NCBI GenBank assembly: GCA_963767245.1
Contig: CAVYDG010000023.1
Location: 186,001-250,000, forward strand
Direction of reading: 5' to 3'
Length of the DNA stretch: 64,000 nucleotides
From: Roseiarcus sp963767245
GTDB taxonomy: Bacteria; Pseudomonadota; Alphaproteobacteria; Rhizobiales; Beijerinckiaceae
Shown here: positions 9,275 to 16,836 of the stretch, piece after piece
Layout: each line of letters begins with the position of its first letter
Position numbering within the stretch: position 1 is the stretch's first letter
Position numbers and translations under genes: made by a program
The notes under the pieces: generated by a model
Database searches by the model: none
Seen by the model: the letters and a program-made list of their open reading frames with translations, nothing else
What the model was told of the DNA's origin: nothing

Positions 9275-10588
9275 ATGAGGCTTGGCGAGGCGCCGGACAA
9301 GAGCCTGCTCGATCCCATCGAGACAGCGTCGCGCGATGAGATCACGGCGCTGCAGACGCGTCGCCTGACGACCACGCTCCGACGTACTTACGAAAATGTC
9401 CCGGCGATAAGAGCCAAGTTCGAGGCGGCGGGCGTTCATCCCGCCGATTTCCGCAGCCTTTCGGACCTCGCCCGCTTTCCCCTCAGCGCCAAGGCGGACC
9501 TGCGGGCCAACTATCCGTTCGGTCTTTTGGCCGTGCCGCGGAGTCAACTCGCCCGCGTTCACGCTTCGTCGGGCACAACCGGCAAGCCGACGGTGGTCGG
9601 CTATACGCATAACGATCTCGACACATGGAGCGAGGTCGTGGCGCGGACGATGCGCGCCGCTGGCGGGCGCCGGGGTATGATGGCGCATATCGCCTACGGC
9701 TACGGCCTCTTCACCGGCGGCCTCGGCTATCACTACGGCGCGGAGCAACTCGGCTGCGCAGTCGTCCCGATATCCGGCGGCATGACAGAGAGGCAGGTCC
9801 AACTGATCAGCGATTTCAGGCCCGACATCCTGACGGCGACGCCATCCTACGCTCTGTGCCTGGTCGACGAGTTCCGCGCCCAGGGGCTCGACCCGCGCCA
9901 TTCGTCGTTGAAACTCGGCTCCTTCGGCGCGGAGCCGTGGACCGTCGCCATGCGCGAGGAACTGGAGGACGCTTTCGACATCGACGCTCTCGACAGCTAT
10001 GGCCTGTCCGAGGTCATCGGCCCCGGCGTCGCCGGCGAATGCGTGGAAACCAAGGACGGCCTCCATATCTGGGAGGATCATTTCTATCCCGAGATCATCG
10101 ACCCCAAGACCGGGGCGGTGAAGGCCGAGGGCGAGTTCGGCGAGCTTGTCCTGACCTCGCTCACCAAGGAAGCGATGCCGGTCATCCGCTACCGCACCGG
10201 GGACCTGACCCGGCTCTTGCCCGGCACCGCCCGCTCGATGCGGCGGATGGAAAAGGTTTCGGGCCGCACTGACGATATGATGATCGTGCGCGGCGTCAAT
10301 GTGTTTCCGACCCAGATCGAGGAGCTTCTGCTGCGGGTTCCCGCCCTTTCCGGCCACTATCAGCTCATTCTGAGTCGCGAAGGGCGGTTGGACGATCTCG
10401 AGGTTCACGTCGAAGCGCGAACGGCGGCTCAATCTGCCGAGGGGCGCGTTCACGCGGCCAATGAACTTGCGCACGCAATCAAGGAGCGCATCGGCGTCAC
10501 AACCAAAGTCAGCGTGATGGCGCCAGGGCAAATCGAACGGTCGGCCGGCAAGGCGAAGCGCGTCATCGACAAGAGGCCAAAGGCGTGA
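9275..10588 (+). CDS. paaK: phenylacetate-CoA ligase-like adenylating enzyme
   Basis: A 437-residue ANL-superfamily enzyme that forms aryl-acetyl-CoA from the acid, ATP and CoA. The ATP loop is SSGTTGKPT (about residue 92-100), followed by the AMP-contact motif DSYGLSEVIGPGVAGEC, then YRTGDLTRLLPG and the hinge GRTDDMMIVRGVNVFPTQIE; the C-terminal catalytic Lys is in RSAGKAKRV. Length and motif order match PaaK rather than other CoA ligases, but the exact acid may be a hydroxylated or related arylacetate. AAGGGG lies eight bases before the ATG. It directly precedes, and is probably co-transcribed with, the DpgC-like gene; no paaABCDE ring-epoxidase genes are near. Confidence 0.9.
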   Translation: MRLGEAPDKSLLDPIETASRDEITALQTRRLTTTLRRTYENVPAIRAKFEAAGVHPADFRSLSDLARFPLSAKADLRANYPFGLLAVPRSQLARVHASSGTTGKPTVVGYTHNDLDTWSEVVARTMRAAGGRRGMMAHIAYGYGLFTGGLGYHYGAEQLGCAVVPISGGMTERQVQLISDFRPDILTATPSYALCLVDEFRAQGLDPRHSSLKLGSFGAEPWTVAMREELEDAFDIDALDSYGLSEVIGPGVAGECVETKDGLHIWEDHFYPEIIDPKTGAVKAEGEFGELVLTSLTKEAMPVIRYRTGDLTRLLPGTARSMRRMEKVSGRTDDMMIVRGVNVFPTQIEELLLRVPALSGHYQLILSREGRLDDLEVHVEARTAAQSAEGRVHAANELAHAIKERIGVTTKVSVMAPGQIERSAGKAKRVIDKRPKA

Positions 10589-10660
10589 CGCCAGCGACCG
10601 AGTTCAGCTCTGGGGTCAATCCGCGCCGCGGGCCTGCCCGAGCAGGAAACGCGGGAATGG

Positions 10661-11989
10661 ATGGCGGCGTTCCCCGCCACGACCGGCAACTGTCAGTCCG
10701 ACATGTCCGGCTACGGCGCCTTTTGGCTGCGGTCGGCAGGCCTTCTTCGGAGGTTGCCGCCAAAGCCGCGGCGCAACGGCGCCGAGCAGGCGGCCGCGGA
10801 TTCGCTCATCTCCGTCGCCCGCGCTTCGCGTGAATCCTTTCTCACCGCCCACGTCGACGAGATCTATGGCCGCCTGACCGGGCATCGCTCGATCTTCCGC
10901 CGCCTCGACGACCTCGCTTACGCCGCGGCAACTCTTGTTCCGGGATTGGTTCCGACCAGAGCGGAAGTCGAGGCCGAGGCCGCGCATCGCCAGGGCGAGA
11001 AGGACGGCGTCGAGATCGACCAGGGCCTGTTCCTCGCCCACGTGCTTGCGCGCCCGCTCAGCGGCGAGCATCTTTGCCATGCCATGCTGCTGCCGCGCCC
11101 GGAGAGCGAGGCCCTGGCCGCCGAATTCGCCGCGCGCGGTTCGCTCGATCTCGGCCCGGCCCGGCTCACGAGACGCGGCAAGGCGGTCCATCTCGAGATG
11201 CTCAATCCGCGCTTCCTCAACGCCGAAGACGACACGACCCTCTCGCAGACCGAGCTCGCCGTCGATGTCGCGACCCTCGATCGAACGACCGACATCGCCG
11301 TCATGCGCGGGGTTGCGGTCGACAACGAGAAATATCGCGGCAAGCGCATCTTCGGCGCCGGCATCAACCTCACCCACCTCTATCTCGGCAAGATCCCTTT
11401 TCTCTGGTTCCTGATCCGCGACCTCGGCTACGTGCACAAGCTTCTTCGCGGCGTCGCCGCGCCGGACAGCGCGCCCGACGACGTGAACGGCCGGGGCGTC
11501 GAAAAACTGTGGATCGCCGCCGTTGATACATTCGCCATCGGCGGCCATTGCCAGGCGCTGCTCGTCATGGACTACGTGCTTGCCGCGTCCGACGCCTTCC
11601 TCACCCTGCCGGCCCGCAAGGAAGGAATCATTCCCGGCTTTTCCAATCTTCGCCTGCCGCGGTTCACCGGCGATCGCATCGCCCGCCAAGCCATTCTCTA
11701 TGAGCGCCGATTGGTCTGCGACAGCGCCGAAGGCCGCCTGATCTGCGACGAGATCGCGCCTGCTGCCGAAATGGATCAAGCGGTCGATCGCGTTGTCGCC
11801 GGTCTCACCAGCGCCGGCGCCGTCAGCGCGATCGGCAACCGCCGCGCCTTCCGGGTCGGCCAGGAGCCGCTCGATCTCTTTCGCCGCTACGCCTCCGTTT
11901 ACGCGCGCGAGCAGGCCTATTGTCACTTCAGCCCCGCACTCATCGCCAATCTCGAGCGCAATTGGGACGCCCGGAACCGGAAGGTCTGA
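10661..11989 (+). CDS. DpgC-like arylacetyl-CoA dioxygenase (crotonase fold)
   Basis: About 440 residues: an alpha-helical N-terminal domain followed by a crotonase-fold domain. The known DpgC converts 3,5-dihydroxyphenylacetyl-CoA and O2 to 3,5-dihydroxyphenylglyoxylate without metal or cofactor, in glycopeptide antibiotic pathways. The frame shows the family segments NPRFLNAEDDTT, RIFGAGINLTHLYLGKI, AAVDTFAIGGHCQALLVMD, LPARKEGIIPG and RVGQEPLDLFRRY, which separate it from ordinary enoyl-CoA hydratases. The ATG at 10661 is the first in frame, yet homology-like sequence (AAGLPEQETREW) continues upstream in the same frame to the paaK stop, so a non-ATG start between 10589 and 10661 is likely. 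Location after a CoA ligase supports action on an arylacetyl-CoA. Confidence 0.82.
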   Translation: MAAFPATTGNCQSDMSGYGAFWLRSAGLLRRLPPKPRRNGAEQAAADSLISVARASRESFLTAHVDEIYGRLTGHRSIFRRLDDLAYAAATLVPGLVPTRAEVEAEAAHRQGEKDGVEIDQGLFLAHVLARPLSGEHLCHAMLLPRPESEALAAEFAARGSLDLGPARLTRRGKAVHLEMLNPRFLNAEDDTTLSQTELAVDVATLDRTTDIAVMRGVAVDNEKYRGKRIFGAGINLTHLYLGKIPFLWFLIRDLGYVHKLLRGVAAPDSAPDDVNGRGVEKLWIAAVDTFAIGGHCQALLVMDYVLAASDAFLTLPARKEGIIPGFSNLRLPRFTGDRIARQAILYERRLVCDSAEGRLICDEIAPAAEMDQAVDRVVAGLTSAGAVSAIGNRRAFRVGQEPLDLFRRYASVYAREQAYCHFSPALIANLERNWDARNRKV

Positions 11990-12086
11990 GGCTCCGACTG
12001 CTGGTCTTGGTAAGCGGCGTTTGGGTACACTCGCGGCCTCACGCTGAGGTGGCCTGCGCAGCGGGCCCTCGAAAGGATGCTCCAGC

Positions 12087-12114
12087 TCGCGCGGGTTCGC
12101 GCGAAATCATTTTT
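12087..12114 (+). terminator. possible intrinsic terminator after the DpgC-like gene
   Basis: TCGCGCG (12087-12093), loop GGTT, then CGCGCGA (12098-12104) gives a perfect 7-bp stem, followed by AATCATTTTT. It lies about 100 bases after the dioxygenase stop and before the dehydratase start, which suggests separate transcripts. The T-tract is short and interrupted, so the call is tentative. Confidence 0.4.
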
Positions 12115-12188
12115 CGGTCAATTCACCCTCGCCCTATCGAGCTCGATGTAGAATGAACCCGACCCAATCGAGAAAGGACAACTCGACA

Positions 12189-13919
12189 ATGGCTCGCAAG
12201 CGCCCGGAAGATCTTCGCAGTCATCGCTGGTACGGCGTCAACGATATGCGCTCTTTCGGCCATCGGTCGCGCACGGCGCAGATGGGCTACGACCGCTCCG
12301 ATTACGCTGGTAAGCCGGTGATCGGAATCATCAACACCTGGAGCGACATCAACGCCTGCCACTCCCACTTCAAGCAACGGGTCGAGGAAGTGAAGCGCGG
12401 CGTTTGGGAGGCGGGCGGCTTTCCGGTCGAATTGCCGGCGATGACGCTCAGCGAGCCATTCCAGAAGCCGACGACGATGATGTATCGCAACTTCCTGGCG
12501 ATGGAGACCGAGGAGGCGCTGCGCTCCTATCCCGCCGACGGCGCGGTCCTGATGGGCGGCTGCGACAAGACCACGCCGGCGCTGCTGATGGGCGCGATCT
12601 CGATGAACCTGCCGGCGATCTTCATGCCCGCTGGTCCGATGCTGCGCGGCTCGTGGCGAGGCAATGCATTGGGCTCAGGCAGCGATGTCTGGAAATACTG
12701 GGCGGAGTTGCGCGCCGGCACGATCACTTCTGAGGACTGGGGGGAGATCGAGCAGGGCATCGCGCGCTCGCCGGGCCATTGCATGACGATGGGCACCGCC
12801 TCGACGATGACCAGCGCCGCCGAGGCGCTCGGAATGACGCTGCCGGGCGCGGCCTCGATCCCTGCGGCCGACTCGCGTCACGCGGTGATGGCGGCGCGGA
12901 CGGGAAAACGCATCGTCGACATGGTTTGGGAGGATCTCAAGCCGTCCGATCTGATCCGCGAGGATTCGATCCACAACGCCGTTTCCGCCGTTCTCGCGAT
13001 CGGTGGTTCGACCAACGCGGTTGTGCATCTGATCGCGCTTGCTCGCCGCGCAGGTCTTGCGCTCGATATGGAAGCGTTTGATCAGCTTGCGCGGGAGACG
13101 CCCCTGCTGGCGAACATCCGGCCGTCTGGCGCCTACCTCATGGAAGACTTTTTCTACGCCGGGGGCTTGCCCGCGGTGCTCAAGCAGTTGTCGCTCGGAG
13201 GCAGGCTCAAGACCGCCGCCCACACCGTGAACGGCGCGACGATCGGCGACAACGTCGAACCGGCGCGCATCTACAATGAAGACGTCATCCGGCCGCTGAA
13301 CAACCCGCTGGTCGCGTCCGACAGTCTCGCCATTCTGCGCGGCAACCTCGCACCGGACGGCGCGATCATCAAACCGCCCGCCGCCGAGACTCGCCTGCAC
13401 AAACATTCCGGAAAGGCGGTCGTGTTCCGGAACTATAACGACATGGCCGCCCGCATCGACGATCCCGCTCTCGACGTCGACGAGAATTCGGTGCTGGTCT
13501 TGCAGCATGCAGGGCCGATCGGCGCGCCCGGAATGCCGGAATGGGGCCAGTTGCCAATCCCGAAGAAACTTCTGGCCAAGGGCGTGCGCGACATGGTGCG
13601 GGTTTCGGACGCGCGGATGAGCGGCACCAGCTACGGCGCCTGCGTCTTGCATGTCGCTCCGGAATCGTTTGTCGGCGGACCGCTGGCGCTGGTTCGCGAC
13701 GGCGACGTGATCGAACTCGATATTCCCGCCCGCCGCCTGAGCGTGAACGTGAGCGACGACGAGCTCGCCCGGCGCCGCGCCGCCTGGCGAAAGCCCCCGC
13801 CTCGCTACGCCCGCGGCTATGGCCGCCTGTTCTCGGAGCACGTGAGCCAGGCGAACGAAGGCTGCGACTTCGATTTTCTCGAGCGCGGCGCGCCGACACC
13901 CGACCCCGAGATCCATTAG
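12189..13919 (+). CDS. IlvD/Edd-family dehydratase, L-arabinonate dehydratase-like
   Basis: A 576-residue iron-sulfur dehydratase that removes water from a 2,3-dihydroxy acid. Three cluster-ligand cysteines are visible: C57 in NTWSDINACHSH, C125 in GGCDKTTPALL and C198 in PGHCMTMGTAST. The opening RSHRWYGVNDMRSFGHRSR and the overall pattern resemble the sugar-acid branch (L-arabinonate/pentonate dehydratases) rather than IlvD of branched-chain amino acid synthesis. The ATG at 12189 follows AAAGGA; an in-frame ATG at 12153 has no evident ribosome site. The HpcH/HpaI aldolase encoded 1.9 kb downstream could cleave the 2-keto-3-deoxy product, so a non-phosphorylated pentose route is plausible. 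Confidence 0.85.
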   Translation: MARKRPEDLRSHRWYGVNDMRSFGHRSRTAQMGYDRSDYAGKPVIGIINTWSDINACHSHFKQRVEEVKRGVWEAGGFPVELPAMTLSEPFQKPTTMMYRNFLAMETEEALRSYPADGAVLMGGCDKTTPALLMGAISMNLPAIFMPAGPMLRGSWRGNALGSGSDVWKYWAELRAGTITSEDWGEIEQGIARSPGHCMTMGTASTMTSAAEALGMTLPGAASIPAADSRHAVMAARTGKRIVDMVWEDLKPSDLIREDSIHNAVSAVLAIGGSTNAVVHLIALARRAGLALDMEAFDQLARETPLLANIRPSGAYLMEDFFYAGGLPAVLKQLSLGGRLKTAAHTVNGATIGDNVEPARIYNEDVIRPLNNPLVASDSLAILRGNLAPDGAIIKPPAAETRLHKHSGKAVVFRNYNDMAARIDDPALDVDENSVLVLQHAGPIGAPGMPEWGQLPIPKKLLAKGVRDMVRVSDARMSGTSYGACVLHVAPESFVGGPLALVRDGDVIELDIPARRLSVNVSDDELARRRAAWRKPPPRYARGYGRLFSEHVSQANEGCDFDFLERGAPTPDPEIH

Positions 13920-13984
13920 AATGGGACAGCGCAAGCCGCGTTGCCTACGCGGCTATATGCGCTTGCGACAACCGAGGGACGCGC

Positions 13985-15667
13985 GTGGCGCTAGCAATCA
14001 ACTCTTTGCGGTTGAACGATGTCCAGGAGGCGTTGACCAAACCCGTCGCCGACACGCTGTTGGCGCCGAGCGAATTCCCTGCAATCTTGAACGCGCGGGG
14101 CCTCTACAGCACCACTCAGTTCGTCCTGCGCCTGAGCCCCAGAATTCACGAGCTCGTAGACGCGCTCATCATCGGGGAAACCGGAGGGCATGACTCGGAC
14201 GAGTTGCTCTCGGCGTATTCGACCTATCTACACGAGACGATCCATTGGTGGCAGCACGTTGGTTCTACCGCCGGCTTGATCTTGAGCCTCAGCTACCCGG
14301 CCCAATGCCTCTCCAACATGGAGCATCTGCGGGCCGTCGTTCGGCTGACTGGGCCGAAGAAATCACTCAGGACCTGGGCCGAAAACGCGTTGCGCTCGGG
14401 CACACCGTCGTCTGACGAGGCGCTCGTTGAAGCGAATCATGCCGTCAATAACACAATCGATACTGAGTTCTACAAGGTGCTTACCGTAACGCCCATGCTG
14501 GCTGGCCAACTTTTCATCAATCCATATTTCGAGTGTGTCGGCCATTCATACAGCATCGCGTATGCTAACACGCTCCACGCCCTGATCAACTCGTGCGGCT
14601 TCTCGCCGAGTTCGCTGCCCGATCCGGAAGCCTGGACCGAGCCGCTCGATACCTTACGCGAGGCGCGTCACGAGGGCTTCTACCACGGTTCGCCGATCCG
14701 GCGAGCGCGCGTCGGCCTTCTCGATATTTTCGAGGGCCAAGCGCGGTTCAACCAGCTTCAATTCCTACAGGCGGTCGGTGGCCCCGCCGACTGTGAGCAC
14801 TATCGCGATGCGGGCTTCTTCGAAGGTAACTACGTATCAGCTTTCGACGAGTTTCGACGACTGACCGGATTCGATTGGCCCCTCCGAATCGATGATCCTG
14901 TGATCGCGCTGTTCCTCCTCATTTGCGATCTTGCGATCAACCCGACACGCGGATTCCCCTTTTCGCTCAATAGGCCCGAAAACATAATCATCGATGTTGA
15001 TCCAGGCGCCCGCTTCACACGGCTGTGCGCAGCTGCGAAACAGAACCCCGCCCTTGCGAGCGCCATACGGTCCAACAGCTTTGAAGAATATGTGGAGGTC
15101 GCTGGTGCTCTGACCTCTCCATGCGGCTATGATCATCCAATGGCGGCGCTGAAGACCATTGTCGAACTTGTCGATGACGATGCGGGGGCCGCGGCCCTGA
15201 TGGGCGAGTGGGAAAGCTTCCAATTCTTGCCCGCCAACCAGCCGATCCGGGTGATAGTTGCGCATTTCCTCGTCTTCTGCCGTGACAAATACCAGCATCC
15301 CGAATTCTTCTGTTGGCCCGGCGCCTTTGCGAGGAGCGGAGCGACCGACGTGTATCGCGAACTGTTCCTGCGCAACCTTTCGCTCTTTTCCGACCGGTCG
15401 GACAACGAAGGCATCTTCCCGCGTGCAATTCCCGGACGAGACGCTGCCGACATCCAGGAGACGCTTAACACCTTCTTCGGCCAGATCCTGCTCTACCATA
15501 TGACACGACAATGGATACTCGAGGACGGGCCATTTCGCTATGATTTCCACTGGCTGACCGGTCGACATGACAATGACGCGCTCGTCGCTTGGGTGAAGAC
15601 GATGTTCGAAGCGACGTTCGGCGCGCATCCGGACGCATTCGAATTGGTAGCCAGCACGGCATCGTGA
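13985..15667 (+). CDS. unrecognised 560-residue protein with an HETIH zinc-protease-like motif
   Basis: I do not recognise this protein. It has no signal peptide or membrane helix and starts at a GTG (13985) with GAGGGA six bases before it; the frame is open upstream but there it overlaps the dehydratase. Visible are H83-E84-T85-I86-H87 within YLHETIHWWQHVGST, the HExxH pattern of zincins on a helix, and a candidate third ligand E250 in LLDIFEGQARFNQ. The C-terminal half is rich in Phe, Asp and Trp with no repeats. GC content is lower than in flanking genes. It lies in the same orientation between a sugar-acid dehydratase and an aldolase, 65 and 103 bases away, which may be coincidence or insertion. 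Confidence 0.75.
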   Translation: MALAINSLRLNDVQEALTKPVADTLLAPSEFPAILNARGLYSTTQFVLRLSPRIHELVDALIIGETGGHDSDELLSAYSTYLHETIHWWQHVGSTAGLILSLSYPAQCLSNMEHLRAVVRLTGPKKSLRTWAENALRSGTPSSDEALVEANHAVNNTIDTEFYKVLTVTPMLAGQLFINPYFECVGHSYSIAYANTLHALINSCGFSPSSLPDPEAWTEPLDTLREARHEGFYHGSPIRRARVGLLDIFEGQARFNQLQFLQAVGGPADCEHYRDAGFFEGNYVSAFDEFRRLTGFDWPLRIDDPVIALFLLICDLAINPTRGFPFSLNRPENIIIDVDPGARFTRLCAAAKQNPALASAIRSNSFEEYVEVAGALTSPCGYDHPMAALKTIVELVDDDAGAAALMGEWESFQFLPANQPIRVIVAHFLVFCRDKYQHPEFFCWPGAFARSGATDVYRELFLRNLSLFSDRSDNEGIFPRAIPGRDAADIQETLNTFFGQILLYHMTRQWILEDGPFRYDFHWLTGRHDNDALVAWVKTMFEATFGAHPDAFELVASTAS

Positions 15668-15770
15668 CTCCATTCTTGCAGCCAATCGATGGAGCGACCA
15701 CCATCGGTTCTATGGTGCGTGAGTTCTCAAGTCCGCTTTCTATCCATCACCCAGACCCTCAGGCTCCCCC

Positions 15771-16550
15771 ATGGACAAGCTCATCAACCCCTTCAAGCAG
15801 GCGCTGAAATCCGGCCGGTTGCAGATCGGGCTGTGGCACAGCCTGTCGAGCCATCTGGTGGTCGAGATCCTCGCCAATTCCGGCTTCGACTGGATTCTGA
15901 TCGACACCGAGCACGCGCCGAACGAACTGCCGATGGTGCTCCGTGAGCTTCAAGCGATGAGCGCCGGAACGGCGCATGCCGTTGTCCGGCCGGCCTGGAA
16001 CGATCCCGTCATGATCAAGCGACTGCTCGATGTCGGCGCGCAGTCGCTTCTCGTTCCCTATATCGAAACGGAGGAAGAGGCGAAGCGCGCGGTTCAATCG
16101 ACCCGCTATCCGCCCGAGGGCTTTCGCGGCTTCGCCTCGCAGGCCCGCGCCTCGCGCTACGGCCGGATCAAGGGCTACCATGCGGCCGCCAACGCCGAGA
16201 TTTGTCTGCTGTTGCAGGTGGAGACGAGGCGAGGGCTTGAAAACCTCGAACGGATCGCCCGGGTTGACGGCGTTGACGGGATTTTCATCGGCCCGGGCGA
16301 TCTTTCGGCCGCCCTTGGCCATCTCGGGGAGCCCAACCATCCAGAAATCGTCAAGACAATCGATGAAGCGATCCGGCGGATCAAGGACGCCGGCAGCGTA
16401 CCCGGCATTCTCACCGGCAACGTTCAACTGGCCCAGCACTATATCGAACAGGGCTGCCTCTTCACCGCCGTCGGCTCGGACATCGGGCTCATCGCGAACG
16501 GGGCCGAACAGCTTGCGGCCAAGTTCAGGAGCCAGAATCCTGGACGGTGA
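15771..16550 (+). CDS. HpcH/HpaI-family class II aldolase
   Basis: A 259-residue metal-dependent pyruvate aldolase, relative of 4-hydroxy-2-oxoheptane-1,7-dioate aldolase (HpaI) and 2-keto-3-deoxy-glucarate aldolase (GarL). Seen are the substrate/general-base region DWILIDTEHAPNE (about residues 41-53), VVRPAWNDPVMIKRLLDVGA, LLVPYIETEEEAKRAV, and the metal-ligand pair Glu in LLLQVETRRGLENL and Asp in GIFIGPGDLSAALG. It cleaves 4-hydroxy-2-oxo acids to pyruvate and an aldehyde. With the upstream IlvD/Edd dehydratase it could convert 2-keto-3-deoxy-pentonate to pyruvate plus glycolaldehyde. A clear ribosome site is not seen before the ATG. Confidence 0.9.
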   Translation: MDKLINPFKQALKSGRLQIGLWHSLSSHLVVEILANSGFDWILIDTEHAPNELPMVLRELQAMSAGTAHAVVRPAWNDPVMIKRLLDVGAQSLLVPYIETEEEAKRAVQSTRYPPEGFRGFASQARASRYGRIKGYHAAANAEICLLLQVETRRGLENLERIARVDGVDGIFIGPGDLSAALGHLGEPNHPEIVKTIDEAIRRIKDAGSVPGILTGNVQLAQHYIEQGCLFTAVGSDIGLIANGAEQLAAKFRSQNPGR

Positions 16551-16836
16551 GCGCGCCGCCCGCCACGATCCAGAATTTTGGTTGATTTTCCTTTTCGAAA
16601 ATCAGAAGTCATGATACATTGACCTGGCCGCCGGTAAGACGCTTCAGGCGGCTTAGGCGAAAAAAGCGGAGAAGGAGTTTTTTGCCGTAAGGATCGGCGC
16701 AACCCATTGGAAAGTTTCGATTCGGACAAGCCAATCCAAGGCTTTTTCTTTGATTTCCTTTGCTCGGGTTTGGCTTGGCTTTGGTGGATTTGGATAAATT
16801 TAGGTTTGGCTTGGAAAAGGCTTGGGAGCCGCTCGA
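16551..16836. repeat. intergenic region with T/G-rich direct repeats and hairpins
   Basis: These 286 bases hold no gene. At 16584-16603 GATTTTC/GAAAATC can pair over a six-base loop, and GCCGCC/GGCGGC can pair across 16627-16655. From 16741 to 16820 the strand becomes G/T-rich with the 12-base direct repeat GGTTTGGCTTGG at 16767-16778 and 16803-16814, separated by GGATTTGG. The composition is quite unlike the neighbouring coding sequence and recalls, in reverse complement, the repeat array at 39610-39694. Confidence 0.55.

Noticed and set aside
10661..11989. DpgC-like gene considered as an ordinary enoyl-CoA hydratase or PaaG
   Set aside because: It is far too long (about 440 against 260 residues), has an extra helical N-terminal domain, and shows DpgC-specific segments such as RVGQEPLDLFRRY.
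16584..16603. GATTTTC/GAAAATC hairpin considered as terminator of the aldolase gene
   Set aside because: No T-tract follows and the stem is AT-rich; it does not meet the intrinsic-terminator pattern.
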